A stretch of DNA of 64,000 nucleotides from Verrucomicrobiota bacterium (GTDB lineage: Bacteria; Chlamydiota; Chlamydiia; Chlamydiales; Rhabdochlamydiaceae). The notes under the pieces are model-generated. The model made no database searches, had not been told where the DNA came from, and worked only from the letters and a program-made list of their open reading frames with translations. Shown here piece after piece: positions 1 through 7,996 of the stretch (positions within the stretch are counted from its first letter, which is position 1; each line of letters opens with the position of its first letter). Made by a program: the position numbers and the translations under genes. The stretch is taken from contig JAFEGW010000005.1 of assembly GCA_018239715.1 (NCBI GenBank), positions 59,210 through 123,209 on the forward strand, given 5' to 3'.

Positions 1-32
1 CCAAATGAGCATGCGTATCACATCTTAATCCA

Positions 33-989
33 TCATCTTTCATCAGGAATAGCAAGTGAAAGATATAGAGAGCAGGGATAGGCATCTATGTTTCCTACAA
101 TCTCTCGATCTCCTACGTCAATGCTTTTTATATAACCTTTTACTCTGTAGCAATTTACTCTTTGATAATAGCTACATTTCTCAAGATCATGATCAAAGAT
201 GGTAAGACTAAATTCACAAGGTACATCATCCATTAGAAAATAGCTTGCTATTTGTGCAAATTGTTTTTCGTGAATGGCATCTAACAGGGTAGGTCTATTC
301 AAATCCGAAACATGCATAGATAAAATACATCGAAAATGAGATAAATCTAAAAAGAAATTTGACAGAATTCCTACAGCTCTCCAATTGCTATCATTTGTAG
401 GCGACTGCACATTGAAATCACCCTTAAATTCATGACAGTTTACCCTCAAAGAATTAATAAATCCTATGGGACCCCTATCACCATATCGACTTCTGAAAAT
501 ATCAGACACGCTACATCTTATTTCAATTTCAGTGCGGTCACGGGTTTTTCTCCTCAATTCAAATTGTTCTTCCAGCCAACGCTGCTGTCCATTGGAAATT
601 CTTTTTTTTTCGTAGGCATTATTAATGACTTGAAATTGAGAAAGCTCATCTTGAATGATCTCTACAATTGCTTCCTGCTTCGATAATACAGCTTGGAATT
701 CGAGAAAAGTCAAAATTGCACAACTATTTTGCTTCTGTTGGCGGATACTTGATGATCCTAGCATAATAGTTTTAAAAACGGATCGCATATCCATCTTGAT
801 GACATCTAGCGAAAAGTTATTGAGCAAGCTTTCCATTTGGACCCAGTAAACAAAATTAATTCGCCCGATCGCACATTCTTTCCATACTCGGCTTACACGT
901 ATGCAATGTGTCTTTAGCTGTGAAGGAGAAAGATAAGGAAAAATACAATTTTTCAGAATATCTCGGCAGTTATTCCATGTTATTGACAT
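33..989 (-). CDS. F-box-like protein, possible host-directed effector
   Basis: Protein of 318 aa. Residues about 7-38 look like an F-box: a leucine/isoleucine-rich helix, the segment IFPYLSPSQL, then IRVSRVWKECA, which resembles the L..V.r.W end of eukaryotic F-boxes. A central stretch (about 95-150) is rich in Q, E, K and R and may be a coiled coil. The C-terminal half (about 160-318) is a cysteine-containing, beta-predicted region that I do not recognise; it could be the substrate-binding part. F-box proteins recruit Skp1 of eukaryotic SCF ubiquitin ligases, and several intracellular bacteria secrete them, so a secreted effector role is plausible but inferred. The ATG at 987-989 is preceded by AAGGAA about 7 bases upstream. 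It is divergent from the SLC25-like gene, and the shared intergenic region is strongly A+T rich. The F-box call rests on motif reading only. Confidence 0.5.
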   Translation of the reverse strand: MSITWNNCRDILKNCIFPYLSPSQLKTHCIRVSRVWKECAIGRINFVYWVQMESLLNNFSLDVIKMDMRSVFKTIMLGSSSIRQQKQNSCAILTFLEFQAVLSKQEAIVEIIQDELSQFQVINNAYEKKRISNGQQRWLEEQFELRRKTRDRTEIEIRCSVSDIFRSRYGDRGPIGFINSLRVNCHEFKGDFNVQSPTNDSNWRAVGILSNFFLDLSHFRCILSMHVSDLNRPTLLDAIHEKQFAQIASYFLMDDVPCEFSLTIFDHDLEKCSYYQRVNCYRVKGYIKSIDVGDREIVGNIDAYPCSLYLSLAIPDER

Positions 990-1137
990 ACAATTCCTTA
1001 ATAATTTCTATAAGTCTATCAAAACATTCCTTTTTTAAAAAATAATTTCGAAAGATTTTCTATATAAATTATTTGCAAAGCGTTTGAACATTAAAAAGTT
1101 ATTAATTTATTAACAATATTGATATAATCAATTTATT
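990..1137. promoter_or_regulatory. A+T-rich divergent promoter region
   Basis: This 148-base gap separates two divergently transcribed eukaryote-like genes and is much richer in A+T than the coding DNA around it. On the plus strand a perfect TATAAT lies at 1123-1128, only nine bases before the ATG at 1138. That would leave almost no leader, and there is no Shine-Dalgarno sequence before that ATG. No convincing -35 box is seen at 16-18 bases upstream. The promoter call is an inference from position and sequence. Confidence 0.4.
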
Positions 1138-2079
1138 ATGGGAATTAAAACAAATTATCGAATATTTAATTCATTTACAAATGAGTTTGAATCAGAAACC
1201 TCTTTATCTTCTGATGCAAATCTATTCTCAAATATAGAAAAATATCTTGATCGCGTTGTGATGAATACGGGATCCTCCATCGAAATAGATCCTACATTTC
1301 GCGAAGTGATCAAAGGGACAAGCTCGATTTTTTCTAGCCTTTGCACGACGCCTATTGATCGGATCGTGGCAGCCAAAATGACAGGAAAAAAAATCACACG
1401 CACTTATCTCTGCGAAATTGCTCATCAACCATTTTTAGGCGCAGGCCCCAGGCTTATGAGCCAATCTCTCGGCACACTTTTCACCTTCGGGACTGCTGCT
1501 GCCCTCTATGCACCCCTCGAGCAAAACTTTCCCCATCATCCTATTGCAGCCTCCTCTCTTGCCTTAGCAGCCGGAACTTTGCTCGATAGGATAACGACCT
1601 CTCCTATGACAACACTGGGATTTCGGATGCAAACCCAAGAAAAGCGCCTGGGGGAAGTCTTCCAAGAGATCCTCAAGACAGGCAGGCCCTGGAGATCCCT
1701 CTATGCAGGGACGCTGACTCTCATGATCCGAGATCTTTGCTATCTTCCTATCTGTATTCCGCTGGCTGAATACATCAATCGTTTTTTTGCGAAAAGAAAA
1801 GAACCTTCTTTAGCCTTATCGACAGCTACCTTTATTGCTAGCGGGACGGTGGCTTCCTGTTTAAGTTACCCCTGGCAATACATTGGGATGATCCAAAAAG
1901 ATTCTTTAGTTCCTATCTCAGCGATGCAAGTCATTAAAAACACTTGGACCCAGCGAGGATTTTTAGGCTTCTATCAAGGCTTTGGCATCAACTTAGGCCG
2001 CCTGGCCTTTTTAAATTTGGTATTTGGCGCCAGTGTCTCTTTAGTGGAAAGTTTTTTAAAATCCCTTAAACAAAGCTAG
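1138..2079 (+). CDS. Mitochondrial carrier (SLC25)-like membrane protein
   Basis: Protein of 313 aa with three homologous modules, the layout of eukaryotic mitochondrial carriers. Each module has a helix ending in a proline where the carrier signature Px[DE]xx[KR] is expected: TTPIDRIVAAK (P72), TSPMTTLGFRMQ (P156) and LSYPWQYIGMIQ (P245). Modules 2 and 3 also show the carrier motif after the matrix loop: WRSLYAGTLTLMIRDL at about 185-200 and GFLGFYQGFGINLGR at about 274-288. The charged signature residues are degenerate in modules 2 and 3. The first 50 residues are hydrophilic and outside the fold. SLC25 carriers exchange metabolites across mitochondrial membranes and are not normally bacterial; Legionella LncP is a known secreted example. 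This one could act in the bacterial envelope or be delivered to host mitochondria. No Shine-Dalgarno precedes the ATG. Fold call fairly sure, substrate and location unknown. Confidence 0.72.
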   Translation: MGIKTNYRIFNSFTNEFESETSLSSDANLFSNIEKYLDRVVMNTGSSIEIDPTFREVIKGTSSIFSSLCTTPIDRIVAAKMTGKKITRTYLCEIAHQPFLGAGPRLMSQSLGTLFTFGTAAALYAPLEQNFPHHPIAASSLALAAGTLLDRITTSPMTTLGFRMQTQEKRLGEVFQEILKTGRPWRSLYAGTLTLMIRDLCYLPICIPLAEYINRFFAKRKEPSLALSTATFIASGTVASCLSYPWQYIGMIQKDSLVPISAMQVIKNTWTQRGFLGFYQGFGINLGRLAFLNLVFGASVSLVESFLKSLKQS

Positions 2080-2129
2080 TTGTTTTCCCGTCCCTTTGCT
2101 AGAATCACCCTTTTATAGAGGATGTGTTC

Positions 2130-3932
2130 ATGGACAAGCGGACGATTATTTTTGTAGTTTTGATGACAGTGACTTTTTATGCGGTGAACCATTTTCTGTT
2201 CCCGCCTAGGGTCGCGACTCCTAGCGCTTCCGAGAGCGCACCCGTTGTCCAAACCGTCGAGCCTCCTGCTACCGCCCGCTCGGTCAAACCGACAGAAGAG
2301 CTGAAATATGTCATTCAAAATAAATACCAACAGCTGGTGGTTTCCAATATCAACGGGGCTCTTGCTGAAATCAACCTTCCTCTTCAAAGCCAAGAAAATC
2401 CTGCTAGCCTTGTCAAAAAAATCCGGGTCGATACTCTGTTGGAAAAAGAAGCTCCTCAATATGACCATTTCCCCGAAGGCCCTTACCAAACCTATGAAGG
2501 GTCGTTTAATCAGGGGCAGCTCGATGGATACTATCCCCTGCTGCGCCGGAATGTCGCTCCTCAATACTATGCAATGGCAACCTTGACCGATGATCCTCAA
2601 AGCGCGAGCACCGTTTTTAAAATCAAGCGGCTGGAAAAAAACCTCGTTGAAATGGAAGGCAAAACCCATCAAGCCCGCATCACAAAAACCTATCGATTGC
2701 CGGAAGATCCCTCTTCAGCCCCCTACTCTTTTGAGGTGACAATCGAAGTGGATGGAAATAGCCAAGGGTTGACATTGGCAACCGGAGTTCCTGAAGTTGA
2801 AATAGTCTCAGGAAGCTCGACTCAATCGCTCAAATACCGCATGACCCGCAATCAGAAAGGCGTTGTGGAGCAGCTTTCGCTTCCTAAAACCGCCACGAAT
2901 ATCTCTTCTGTCGAGCCCGATTGGATCGCCAACTCAAATGGCTTTTTTGCGATTATCTTAGATCCCCAGAGCGACATGAACTCGGGTTTTACAGCCTATA
3001 AAATACCAGGGACTGATGTTCCGACACGTCTGACAGCCATTGATGCCGCTTATAACCTTTATCCTGCTGGTAATTATCCCGGCTACGATATGCGCCTTCC
3101 CTTTAAAAGCTCAGGAGGAACCTACAACTTTAAAGTTTTTGCAGGGCCCTTAGCAGAAAGTGTTCTCGAGAAAAACGACGCTGTTTATGGCGGCGATTAT
3201 GTCGCTGTCAAGAGTTTCCACGGATGGTTTGCATTTATCTCCGAACCGTTTGCAAAATTTCTCTTTTTCTTGATGAAGATCTTCTACGCGGTCGTCCATT
3301 CTTGGGGCTTTGCTATCATTCTTTTAACGATCGCCCTCCGGCTCATGCTCTATCCTCTCAACGCCTGGTCGATCAAATCGACGGTCAAAATGCAAAAACT
3401 AGCCCCCAAGCTCTCTGCGCTTCAAGAGCGGTATAAAAAAGACCCGAAAAAAGCCCAGATGGAAATCATGGGATTATACAAAGAGCACGGTGTTAATCCC
3501 CTGGGTGGATGCTTTCCTTTGCTCATCCAAATGCCGTTCTTGATCGGAATGTTTGAGCTACTTAAATCTACTTTTGAGCTGCGCGGCGCGAGCTTTATTC
3601 CCGGATGGATTACCAACCTGGCTGCCCCCGATGTGATCTTTTCTTGGCATACGCCGATCTGGTTTATTGGAACTTCGTTCCATTTACTGCCCCTCCTGCT
3701 AGGTGCGACAATGTTCTGGCAGCAGCGTATGACAGCGACGACTCCGAAAGACCCCAAAAATATGACCGACCAGCAAAAGCAGCAGAGGTTCATGGGCAAT
3801 ATCATGACCATTGTCTTCACAGTGCTGTTCTATAATTTCCCCTCGGGTCTTAACATCTACTGGCTTTCTTCGATGCTTCTCGGTATTCTCCAACAATGGT
3901 GGATGACCAAGAAAATCAAGCTTAGAACATGA
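2130..3932 (+). CDS. yidC: Membrane protein insertase YidC
   Basis: Inserts and folds inner-membrane proteins, alone or with SecYEG. The protein is about 600 aa, typical of the long Gram-negative form. There is an N-terminal membrane anchor (about residues 5-22), a large periplasmic beta domain (about 30-360) and the conserved C-terminal helical core. The core holds the hydrophilic-groove arginine in IALRLMLYPLN (R404), the charged cytoplasmic hairpin with KMQKLAPKLSALQERYKKDP, and the segment NPLGGCFPLLIQMPFLIGMF. An in-frame GTG lies at 2124, but the ATG at 2130 has AGAGG eight bases upstream and gives the usual MDKR start, so I chose 2130. The stop overlaps the start of the dnaA paralogue. 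The yidC-dnaA pairing is familiar from Chlamydia. Confidence 0.95.
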   Translation: MDKRTIIFVVLMTVTFYAVNHFLFPPRVATPSASESAPVVQTVEPPATARSVKPTEELKYVIQNKYQQLVVSNINGALAEINLPLQSQENPASLVKKIRVDTLLEKEAPQYDHFPEGPYQTYEGSFNQGQLDGYYPLLRRNVAPQYYAMATLTDDPQSASTVFKIKRLEKNLVEMEGKTHQARITKTYRLPEDPSSAPYSFEVTIEVDGNSQGLTLATGVPEVEIVSGSSTQSLKYRMTRNQKGVVEQLSLPKTATNISSVEPDWIANSNGFFAIILDPQSDMNSGFTAYKIPGTDVPTRLTAIDAAYNLYPAGNYPGYDMRLPFKSSGGTYNFKVFAGPLAESVLEKNDAVYGGDYVAVKSFHGWFAFISEPFAKFLFFLMKIFYAVVHSWGFAIILLTIALRLMLYPLNAWSIKSTVKMQKLAPKLSALQERYKKDPKKAQMEIMGLYKEHGVNPLGGCFPLLIQMPFLIGMFELLKSTFELRGASFIPGWITNLAAPDVIFSWHTPIWFIGTSFHLLPLLLGATMFWQQRMTATTPKDPKNMTDQQKQQRFMGNIMTIVFTVLFYNFPSGLNIYWLSSMLLGILQQWWMTKKIKLRT

Positions 3933-5197
3933 AGGCATGGGAAGATTTCCTTCAGGGCCAAGTGAAAGATCTGGGCTCTGAAGCTATAGATAAATGGGCC
4001 AAGACGTTAAAAATCGTCGATTTTGATGCGGGGAATTTATATCTCGAAGCACAAGACTCTTTTCAGCTGAGCTGGTTTGAAGAGCATCTTCGCCCGGCGA
4101 TCCGGAGCTCGCTGCGGAACAACAACCAGCGGCCCATCAAAGTTCACCTCTCGCTGTCAAATGCTCCCTCTTCGAAAGATAAAAAAATCTGGAAGCCGGT
4201 CCTCAATCTCGTACCCGACGGGCTGGATCCCGCCTGCACCTTTGAGACATACTTCCCAGGGTCGACAAATGACATTAGCTTCTCTCTTTTGAAAGATGCT
4301 TTAGAAAAATCGTCCTATAACCCAATCTATTTGCATGGGCCGGAAGGCAGCGGAAAATCCCACCTTCTCATGGCCTGCGCTTTCTATCTGACTTCCTTGA
4401 AAAAACGCTGCTTTTATGTGAAGGCGGCAACCTTGACCCAACATATCGTAGCCGCCATGCGTACCGGCGCCATGCAAAAACTCCGAGACCTTTACCGGCA
4501 GCATGATGTCTTGCTCGTCGATGATATCCATGAGCTGGCCCACCGCAGCGCCACGCAAGAAGAGCTTTTCCATACGTTCAATGCCTTGCACGTGGCTGGC
4601 AAACAGATTGTTTTAGCCGGCAGCAGGCTTCCTTCCCTGCTCGAAGGCATAGAGCCCCGGCTGACCAGCCGCTTCGAATGGGGCCTTGTTCTTCCTTTCC
4701 AGCTGCTCAATGCCGAAGAAAGAAAAAATTTTTTTAAACAGAAAATCGAGCAGAGACATTTGCAGCTATCCCCTCAGGTTCATTCCTTTCTCTTAGAGCA
4801 GCTGCCCCATGCCAAATCCCTGATGCGCGCCCTCGATACCATTCATCTTCAAAAAAATAAAACCGATGCATCCTGGATAGAACCTTTATTAGAAGAGCTC
4901 AAAAGAAAAGCAGTGACGGCCGAGAAAATCGTTCAAACGACTGCGGAAATTTTTGAAATCCAAGCCAGCGATATCTTAAGCCGCTCGCAAAACCAACAGT
5001 GTAGCTTGCCGCGCCAAGTTGCCATGTACCTATGCCGGCTTGTCTTGAAAATGCCTTTTTTGAAGATAGCGGAGGTCTTTTCGAGGGATCATTCGACTGT
5101 CATGACAAGCGTCAAAAGCATAGAAAAACGAATCGGAGAGCAGGATGAAAACCTGCTCTCGATTATCAATTTGATCAAAGTTAAACTTAAATCTTGA
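3929..5197 (+). CDS. dnaA: DnaA-family replication initiator paralogue
   Basis: AAA+ replication initiator, 422 aa. Walker A is GPEGSGKS at 137-144, Walker B LLVDDIHEL at 195-203 and the sensor/box VII region LTSRFEWGL at 245-253. The C-terminal domain IV has the DnaA-box-binding helix-turn-helix, including RDHSTVMTSVKSIEKRI. The N-terminal domain I motif WAKTLK is present but the linker is short, so the protein is slightly smaller than usual DnaA. Chlamydiae typically encode two DnaA proteins, one of them behind yidC, and this matches that locus. The ATG overlaps the yidC stop (ATGA), indicating translational coupling. The 3' end overlaps the convergent chaperone gene by 11 bases. Whether it starts replication or regulates the other DnaA cannot be told from sequence. 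Confidence 0.92.
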   Translation: MKAWEDFLQGQVKDLGSEAIDKWAKTLKIVDFDAGNLYLEAQDSFQLSWFEEHLRPAIRSSLRNNNQRPIKVHLSLSNAPSSKDKKIWKPVLNLVPDGLDPACTFETYFPGSTNDISFSLLKDALEKSSYNPIYLHGPEGSGKSHLLMACAFYLTSLKKRCFYVKAATLTQHIVAAMRTGAMQKLRDLYRQHDVLLVDDIHELAHRSATQEELFHTFNALHVAGKQIVLAGSRLPSLLEGIEPRLTSRFEWGLVLPFQLLNAEERKNFFKQKIEQRHLQLSPQVHSFLLEQLPHAKSLMRALDTIHLQKNKTDASWIEPLLEELKRKAVTAEKIVQTTAEIFEIQASDILSRSQNQQCSLPRQVAMYLCRLVLKMPFLKIAEVFSRDHSTVMTSVKSIEKRIGEQDENLLSIINLIKVKLKS

Positions 5198-5714
5198 TGA
5201 AAGGAGCTCCCGGCTTGCCTGGAGTAGGTCCTGGGGGTATAGGATGCTGAGGGTGACGTTGTTGCCCGCCGCCTTTGCCATCATCTTGAGGATCACGTCC
5301 TTCACTGAGGTCCTTCGCTTTCTTTCTCCATCGCTCGACAGCTTCCACGAAAATCGGAGCAAATCGGCGCAGGGCAGAAGGATCGGACCCGATTCCCATT
5401 TCAAGCACGCAGTGCATTAGGATCAGCTCTTCATTCACGGCAACTCCAATGCCTCCTCCGGCCATTTGACCTCCCAGCATGGAGCCTTCCAAGAGGGCTT
5501 CATAAAGCTTCAGGCGGTTCCCTGAATCCTTGGGAAGGCCATCGAGAATAGGGGAATACAGATAGAGACGGTCTGAATGGGGCTCATAGGTCAAGTGTAA
5601 AGAAAAAGTATTATCGATCCCTAGAATACAGGTATGGTTCTCATCAAACTGCAACTCAAGATTAAGTTCTTTGCCGAACTCTTTCAGGTTTGCCTTTGCG
5701 TTCTCATAAGACAT
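5187..5714 (-). CDS. slc1: Type III secretion chaperone, Slc1 (CT043) type
   Basis: Small acidic cytoplasmic chaperone of the CesT/SycE class that keeps type III effectors secretion-competent. The 175-aa sequence matches what I recall of chlamydial CT043/Slc1, notably SLHLTYEPHSDRLYLYSP, the LLEGSMLGGQMAGGGIGVA stretch and the LILMHCVLEM helix. The first 140 residues form the chaperone fold. The last 35 are a low-complexity G/P/Q/H tail (DDGKGGGQQRHPQ...PGPTPGKPG) that is an addition relative to the Chlamydia form as I remember it. It is divergent from glgX, and CT043 lies next to glgX in C. trachomatis too. GAGGAGAACC-type purine sequence precedes the ATG. Its presence shows that this organism has type III secretion and probably feeds it some of the effector-like proteins in this window. 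Confidence 0.85.
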   Translation of the reverse strand: MSYENAKANLKEFGKELNLELQFDENHTCILGIDNTFSLHLTYEPHSDRLYLYSPILDGLPKDSGNRLKLYEALLEGSMLGGQMAGGGIGVAVNEELILMHCVLEMGIGSDPSALRRFAPIFVEAVERWRKKAKDLSEGRDPQDDGKGGGQQRHPQHPIPPGPTPGKPGAPFIKI

Positions 5715-5848
5715 TGAAGGTTCTCCTCATAAATTCTCTGGATTAGAACTTTTCCATAAAGAAAAAGTTTATCCATGTAAGAAAGCAGTTTCTCAATTTA
5801 TCAAAAAAATTGCAAATACAATCATCCTTCGGTATTAAGAAAAAATAC

Positions 5849-7849
5849 ATGGAACATAATTTTGCTACCGAGCCCGGGAGCCCCTCTCCCCTAGGAGCTT
5901 CAAAAGTCGACCACGGTGTGAACTTTGCTTTTCACTCTTCGGCAGATAACGATGTATCCCTGGTCCTGTTCGCTGCCGGCGAGAAGGTACCTTTTGCCCA
6001 TTTTTCACTCGATCCTGAGCTGCATCGTACAGGGCAGGTCTGGCATATCACCGTTAAAAATCTCTGCTCTCTTTTCGATTATGGGATCCAAATAGGGAAA
6101 AAGCTTCTAATCGATCCTTACGCGAAATGCTTAAGCACCTCCCATGAATGGGCTGACTCCTTTTACACCGAGCATCAGCCTTTGGGACGGTACCAGGCTC
6201 AAGAAACTCCTTTTGACTGGGAAAATGACACGCCGCCGCTGATTCCTTTTCAAAATTTAATTATCTATGAAATGCACATACGAGGTTTTACCGAAGATCC
6301 TTCCAGCCATGTCCAACACCCCGGGACCTTTCTGGGGATGATCGAGAAAATTCCTCACCTCAAAGAACTCGGGGTCAATGCGGTAGAACTTCTGCCAGTC
6401 TTTGAATTCGATGAATGCGAAAATCCCCTTACGAATCCGCAAACAGGCAAAAAACTTCTGAACTATTGGGGCTATTCGACAGTGAATTTCTTTAGCCCGA
6501 TGAAGCGGTATGCGACCACAGGCGAGAAGTGCACCGTCATTGAAGAGTTCAAAACACTCGTGAAAGAGCTCCATAAAAACGGGATCGAAGTCATCTTGGA
6601 TGTCGTCTATAACCATACGGCTGAGGGAAATGAAGAAGGCCGCAATTTTTCCTTCCGCGGGCTCGATGAAAAAACCTACTACATTTTGGGCCCTCATGGA
6701 GAATATTACAACTACACCGGCTGCGGCAACACGTTCAACTGCAACGATCCGGTCGTCAGCAATCTTATTGTCGACTCGCTAAGGTATTGGGTCACGGGAA
6801 TGCATATCGACGGCTTCCGTTTTGACCTAGCCTCCATTCTAACCCGAAGTCCCGAAGGTCATCCTCTTTCAGATCCTCCTGTTGTCCGTAGGATCGCTGA
6901 AGACCCGCTGTTGAAAAATGCCAAGTTGATTGCCGAAGCTTGGGATGCCGCTGGACTTTATCAAGTCGGCAGCTTCCCCTCTTATGGAAGATGGGCCGAA
7001 TGGAATGGAAAATACCGTGATATTGTAAGGAAATTCATCAAAGGCACGGATGGAAATGCCGGACCTTTTGCGACTGCCCTTGCAGGCTCGCAAGATCTCT
7101 ACAACTATGAAGGAAAGCCGTATTTTAGTATCAACTTCGTCACGGCCCATGACGGATTTTCCCTCCGAGATCTTGTCAGCTACAATTTCAAGCACAACCT
7201 AGCCAATGGCGAAAACAATCAAGATGGGGCCAACGACAATGAAAGCTGGAATTGCGGACAGGAAGGCCCCACGACCAATGCCAAAATCCTTATGTTCCGT
7301 CAAAGGCAGATGAAAAATTTCGTGGTCGCCCTCATGGTCTCCATTGGAACACCCATGATGCTGATGGGCGATGAATATGGCCATACCCATGGGGGCAACA
7401 ATAACACCTGGTGCCACGATGGCCCCATCAACGCTTTTCTCTGGAATAAGCTCACCGAGGAACAGGAACACTTTCGTTTTTTCAAATCGATGATCGCCCT
7501 CCGGAAAAGCAATCCTCTCTTACGGCGTACCGAATTTCTTCATCCAGCCGACATCGATTGGCATGGGCTCGATGCTTTTCATGCCGATTGGAGCGGTCCC
7601 AGCCGCTTTGTCGCCTATACGCTCAAAGATCCGATCAAAGAAAATCATCTTTATATCGCCTTCAATGCAACCCCTACACGGCCCACTGTCCATCTACCCC
7701 CGGCGCCCGCTCATAAAAAATGGTACCGTCTCGTCGACACCTCTCTTGCCGCTCCCCATGACTACATCGATGATCCTACCCATTTTCCTCCCCTTAAAGT
7801 CATCTGCAAAATGGAAGCCTACTCCTCTATTATTCTCGTTGCCCTTTAA
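5849..7849 (+). CDS. glgX: Glycogen debranching enzyme GlgX (GH13 isoamylase type)
   Basis: Hydrolyses alpha-1,6 branch linkages of phosphorylase-trimmed glycogen. The 666-aa protein has an N-terminal CBM48-like beta domain (PGSPSPLGA... onward), then the GH13 barrel: VVYNHTAEG (region I), DGFRFDLASIL with the nucleophile Asp (region II), AEAWDAAG with the acid/base Glu (region III) and FVTAHDGFSLRD (region IV). The C-terminal beta domain follows. An in-frame TTG at 5810 would add 13 residues, but the ATG at 5849 gives the family-like N terminus and is preferred; a clear Shine-Dalgarno is lacking for either. It is divergent from the type III chaperone gene, the arrangement also known from C. 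trachomatis (CT042/CT043). Glycogen metabolism is a typical chlamydial trait. Confidence 0.93.
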   Translation: MEHNFATEPGSPSPLGASKVDHGVNFAFHSSADNDVSLVLFAAGEKVPFAHFSLDPELHRTGQVWHITVKNLCSLFDYGIQIGKKLLIDPYAKCLSTSHEWADSFYTEHQPLGRYQAQETPFDWENDTPPLIPFQNLIIYEMHIRGFTEDPSSHVQHPGTFLGMIEKIPHLKELGVNAVELLPVFEFDECENPLTNPQTGKKLLNYWGYSTVNFFSPMKRYATTGEKCTVIEEFKTLVKELHKNGIEVILDVVYNHTAEGNEEGRNFSFRGLDEKTYYILGPHGEYYNYTGCGNTFNCNDPVVSNLIVDSLRYWVTGMHIDGFRFDLASILTRSPEGHPLSDPPVVRRIAEDPLLKNAKLIAEAWDAAGLYQVGSFPSYGRWAEWNGKYRDIVRKFIKGTDGNAGPFATALAGSQDLYNYEGKPYFSINFVTAHDGFSLRDLVSYNFKHNLANGENNQDGANDNESWNCGQEGPTTNAKILMFRQRQMKNFVVALMVSIGTPMMLMGDEYGHTHGGNNNTWCHDGPINAFLWNKLTEEQEHFRFFKSMIALRKSNPLLRRTEFLHPADIDWHGLDAFHADWSGPSRFVAYTLKDPIKENHLYIAFNATPTRPTVHLPPAPAHKKWYRLVDTSLAAPHDYIDDPTHFPPLKVICKMEAYSSIILVAL

Positions 7850-7996
7850 GTAATTTTCTAAGTTTTGCCAGTAACAAAGCAGATCATTTATTTCTTGTTT
7901 TTTCCTAACATATCCTGAATATTAGTGTTGCTTTTATAAATCCCTATCAGTTGTAAATTTGGACCTACTTGCAATGTCCCCTCTATTGAGATAAAT
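7850..7996 (+). promoter_or_regulatory. Non-coding gap upstream of kinase-like gene
   Basis: This 147-base gap is A+T rich, follows glgX and precedes the kinase-like gene. I see no T-rich hairpin terminator and no clear Shine-Dalgarno before the ATG at 7997. A promoter for the kinase-like gene is presumably here, because the gap is long and base composition changes, but no box stands out. Confidence 0.25.
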
